Shown in pieces: positions 55,190 to 57,722 of a stretch of 57,722 bases of DNA. Within the stretch, counting starts at the first letter, position 1. Each line of letters opens with the position of its first letter. The stretch is from Alphaproteobacteria bacterium (GTDB lineage Bacteria; Pseudomonadota; Alphaproteobacteria; JACZXZ01), in the NCBI GenBank assembly GCA_035625915.1, contig DASPOR010000022.1, positions 1-57,722 of the forward strand, given 5' to 3'. The notes beneath the pieces are model-generated. The model did not search any database and was not told the DNA's origin. It saw only the letters and a program-made list of their open reading frames with translations. Both the position numbers and the translations under genes were made by a program.

Positions 55190-55306
55190 CTGCGTTGATT
55201 TGTTAAATGATTTTGGGCGATTTCGCCCTCCGAGTTCCAGGCGCAAGGCCTGGAAGGGGCCTTCGGGCCCTACGTCTCCCAGACGTGAAGCCTCCCTGTT
55301 CAACTC
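55190..55306 (+). ncRNA. Candidate structured RNA upstream of a terminator
   Basis: Several consecutive hairpins follow the LysR gene: CCAGGC-GCAA-GGCCTGG at about 55239, GGGGCC-TTCG-GGGCCC-like at about 55256 and ACGTCT-CCC-AGACGT at 55273-55287. The strong terminator follows at 55307. Such density of stable stem-loops without an open reading frame could be a small RNA or the processed 3' end of the trxB-lysR transcript. No known RNA family was recognised, and no clear promoter was found. Confidence 0.3.
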
Positions 55307-55335
55307 ACCGGGCCGAAAGGCCCGGTCTTCTTTTG
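55307..55335 (+). terminator. Rho-independent terminator
   Basis: A perfect 8-bp stem ACCGGGCC/GGCCCGGT with a GAAA tetraloop is followed by CTTCTTTTG. It ends transcription some 300 bases after the LysR gene and 140 before the CreA gene. Confidence 0.85.
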
Positions 55336-55476
55336 TGCTCAATGATTTGCTTGGTAGCAACGGCAATACTGGGATGCCACACTTATCGAATTGAAGAGCG
55401 CGAGCCCCGGTCCAGCCTCCCTTAACGGCCCCTGCATATCTCGTACTGTGGATTCTCAATAATTGGAGCAACTGAA

Positions 55477-55965
55477 ATGGCCCTTCGGACATATCTCGCG
55501 CCGCTGTTCGTATTGGCGGCCATCGTGCTCTCCTGTGAAGCGCTTGCGGACGAGAACGAAGTCGGCAGTGTCAATACGGAATGGAAGCTGCTAGGCCCCG
55601 ACAGCAAGATCGTCATTACCGCTTTCGATGATCCTGACATCCCTGGCGTCGCTTGCCATCTGAGCCGGGCAAGGACTGGCGGTGTGTCGGGGATGATCGG
55701 CATCGCCGAAGACACTTCCGATGCAGCGATCGCATGCCGGCAAGTGGGCCCAATCACCCTGCCGTCGAAAATGCCGGTCAAGAAGGAGGTATTCGATGAA
55801 CATCGCTCGATCTGGTTCAAATACCTCCACGTCGTGCGTTTCTACGACGCCAAGCACAACACGCTCGTGTATCTAAGTTATACGGACAAGGTTCTAAAGG
55901 GCTCGCCGAAGAATTCGATCTCGACTGTGCCAGTCATGCCCTGGCCGTCCTCCACAGCACCTTGA
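55477..55965 (+). CDS. creA: CreA-family periplasmic protein
   Basis: 162 residues. A Sec signal ends near CEALADE. The body has VGSVNTEWKLLGPDSKIVITAFDDPDIPGVACHLSRARTGG, a CreA hallmark. Later VGPITLPSKMPVKKEVFDEHRSIWFKYLHVVRFYDAKHNTLVYLSYTDKVLKGSPKNSISTVPVMPW matches the C-terminal half. The family's function is not established. A GGAG ribosome site precedes the ATG. The gene is alone after the terminator. Confidence 0.95.
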   Translation: MALRTYLAPLFVLAAIVLSCEALADENEVGSVNTEWKLLGPDSKIVITAFDDPDIPGVACHLSRARTGGVSGMIGIAEDTSDAAIACRQVGPITLPSKMPVKKEVFDEHRSIWFKYLHVVRFYDAKHNTLVYLSYTDKVLKGSPKNSISTVPVMPWPSSTAP

Positions 55966-56799
55966 CGAAGACGTGGTTTGTGTGCGGCGGAGTCCCCCAT
56001 TGGGATGTGGTGGAGATTGTGAAAGAGACCTCGACTCTCGCACCTTCAATGTGGGAAGTGGGCTGGGACAGAGCGATGAAATCGTAGCAGTCTAGTACCA
56101 TCGGCCGGAGCGATCAGGTGAAAATCTCCGTCCTGCTACTCGATCCGTATGGCACGCCGGGGATTTCATCGATTTGTTTGGAGGTGGTGCAGGTGCAAAG
56201 CATGAACTGGTCGGGTCCTTCGGCGCGGGTGGCCACGATGTGGCTTGTGCAGCCGGTATTGCCAACAGGAGAACGACGACAATGCCAACGACGATTGCCA
56301 AGAGTGCATAAGGATCCGATTTCTCGCTGCCGCCCCTGGCGGCATGCCAGCTGCCTGCCATAGGATATGAGTCTTCGGCCATCTTTAAGGCGCTACCGGT
56401 GACGCCGGCCGGCGAAACCAGGCGGTCGGATTTTTCTCGGCGGAACGAGGGTGCGACGATGTTCACGGATGCCCTCACTCAAAGTGCCCACTGCAAGCTG
56501 CATGTAAGTGCGAACCCCCTAAAAATTCCATTCGATTTTTCCGCGCAAAAAATAAAGGAACCATCAAAAGTCAGCTTCGAGAAAATGAGAGAAAAGTAAC
56601 CCAGCCAAAGGAGGGTTGAGGCGCAGACTCGAAGCGTCTGTAGCAAGTGGGCGGTATGGTGGAGGCGGGGTGCGAAGCGCTACACTAGGCTTCGTACGCG
56701 AACGCGATCGACGCAATCGCCCCAAGATCCGTCATCGCTGCCGATTCGAACGCATTATGGTGCCGGGTCGTCATGAATATTTTGACAAGCCGTCACCGA
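55966..56799. other. Gene-poor stretch between CreA and Sel1 genes
   Basis: About 830 bases without a secure gene. On the minus strand an open frame at 56382-56092 would give a 96-residue protein with one membrane span (YALLAIVVGIVVVLLLAIPAA), but it has no ribosome site and its C-terminal half looks random. A plus-strand frame from 56459 to 56599 (46 residues) is equally unsupported. The part at 56500-56600 is AT-rich. No RNA gene or terminator was recognised. Confidence 0.4.
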
Positions 56800-57722
56800 T
56801 CATTTTGGCTTCCACTCCTGCACCAACTTCTTCGCCTCCGCGATCTGGGCCGGCGTCATTTTTGCTGCCACGACGTCTCGGTTTCGGATCGCTCCATTGC
56901 GGCTCTCTGGCTCCGCCGCGGCGTATTTCGATGCGGCAAGGTCGAGCCACATGTATGCCCTTACAAAATCCTGCGGCACACCCTCGCCCTTGGCGTACAT
57001 GCCCCCGAGATTGTATTGAGCGAGCGCATATCCCTGGTCCGCCGCTTTTCGATACCACTTCGCCGCCTCGGCAAAGTCCCGCCGCGTGCCGCGGCCATTC
57101 TCATATATGAAGCCGAGATTGTTCTCCGCCACAACCAGCCCCTGATCCGCAGCCTTCCGATACCATTTTAACGCCGCAGCATAGTCCTGCGGCGCGCCCT
57201 GGCCCTTGCTGTACATGATGCCGAGGTTCGACTGCGCCAGCGCGTTACCCTGATCCGCAGCCTTGCGGATCCATTTGAAGGCCTCCGCGTAGTCCTGCGT
57301 TACACCATTGCCGAGATAATACGCCGTGCCGAGGTTATATTGAGCGACCGCATATCCCTGGTCCGCGGCTTGTCGATTCAACTTGGCCGACATAGCAAAG
57401 TCCTGCGGCACACCCTCACCCCTGGCATACATGGCACCGAGATTCGACTGAGCCACGTCGTAACCTTTATCGGCGGCCTTGCGATACCAATCTGCGGCCG
57501 CCGCGTAGTCCCGAGAAACACCTTGCCCATTCTCGTACATGACGCCGAGGTTGCATTGTGCCAGGGCGTATCCCTGATCGGCTGCCAGGCGATTCCACTT
57601 CACGGACTCTGAGTAATCCTGCGGCACCCCTCGACCGATGTAGTACGCCGTGCCGAGATTGGATTGAGCCACGGCAAAGCCTTGATCGGCGGCTTTGCGG
57701 TACCACCTTGCCGCCTCGGCAT
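56800..57722 (-). CDS. Sel1-repeat protein (5' end outside window)
   Basis: The minus-strand frame is open to the right edge, so the start lies outside; about 307 residues are visible. They consist of about eight 36-residue Sel1-like repeats of the form NLGxxYxxGxGVxQDYxxAxKWYRKAADQG, followed by a short C-terminal helix (DVVAAKMTPAQIAEAKKLVQEWKPK). The repeats form an alpha-solenoid for protein binding. Many proteobacterial versions are exported, but any signal peptide would lie outside the window. The repeats are strongly conserved at the DNA level, so recombination between them is likely. Confidence 0.93.
   Translation of the reverse strand, partial: AEAARWYRKAADQGFAVAQSNLGTAYYIGRGVPQDYSESVKWNRLAADQGYALAQCNLGVMYENGQGVSRDYAAAADWYRKAADKGYDVAQSNLGAMYARGEGVPQDFAMSAKLNRQAADQGYAVAQYNLGTAYYLGNGVTQDYAEAFKWIRKAADQGNALAQSNLGIMYSKGQGAPQDYAAALKWYRKAADQGLVVAENNLGFIYENGRGTRRDFAEAAKWYRKAADQGYALAQYNLGGMYAKGEGVPQDFVRAYMWLDLAASKYAAAEPESRNGAIRNRDVVAAKMTPAQIAEAKKLVQEWKPK

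Noticed and set aside
55190..55335. 6S RNA, signal-recognition RNA or tmRNA
   Set aside because: The conserved core sequences and overall folds of these RNAs are not present; only generic hairpins and a terminator are seen.
56092..56382. A small membrane protein gene
   Set aside because: One plausible membrane span, but no ribosome site and a random-looking C-terminal half; kept only as a remark in the gap entry.

Overview
The window is GC-rich DNA from an alphaproteobacterium, most likely in or near the Rhodospirillales or Rhizobiales. Three things point there: the right-hand housekeeping block (rpoD, dnaG, yqeY-like, carAB, greA, Lrp-type regulator, ELM1-like protein, trxB, LysR), alphaproteobacterial families such as DUF3576 and the ELM1-like protein, and the long spacer region in the sigma-70 factor. 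No species can be named from sequence alone. No prophage, transposase, CRISPR array or rRNA was seen. There is one tRNA (CAU anticodon, probably tRNA-Ile2).

Left part (1-17 kb). A type I secretion adaptor enters from the left edge. It is followed by dispersed palindromic repeats, a wrecked locus (start of a giant secreted adhesin joined to the tail of a GIY-YIG nuclease) and a LapG-like cysteine protease. Next, on the minus strand, come an ArsR/AHSA1 pair and a complete TetR-controlled RND multidrug efflux operon (regulator, outer-membrane factor, adaptor, pump). Then come a small lipoprotein, an orphan amino-acid binding protein, a membrane protein, and a minus-strand Mla-type lipid transport operon (permease, ATPase, MCE protein, auxiliary lipoprotein).

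Centre (17-24 kb). This is the most unusual part. A 56-codon gene encodes a double-glycine-leader peptide whose core is rich in Cys and Pro. It is transcribed divergently from a CvaA-like adaptor and a C39-peptidase ABC exporter, which together make a compact microcin-like maturation and export locus. A tandem MPxIHP repeat straddles the stop codon of the peptide gene. Two overlapping membrane-protein genes and a PgaC/PgaD-like polysaccharide synthase pair without pgaA or pgaB follow.

Middle right (24-39 kb). A DUF488 protein precedes a Rieske oxygenase of the quaternary-amine type and a full peptide-type ABC importer with its two ATPases fused. After that come a pair of related small lipoproteins flanking a DcaP-like porin and a DUF3576 lipoprotein, a TPR/glycosyltransferase-like protein and a DUF1801 protein.

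Right part (39-57.7 kb). The housekeeping block includes a 636-residue protein of unknown family between the ELM1-like gene and trxB. After the LysR gene lie a possible structured RNA ending in a strong terminator, a CreA-family gene, about 0.8 kb without a convincing gene, and a Sel1-repeat protein that runs off the right edge. Starts were chosen by ribosome-binding site, overlap with the upstream stop and family N-terminus. Family names rest on recognised motifs, not on database searches.
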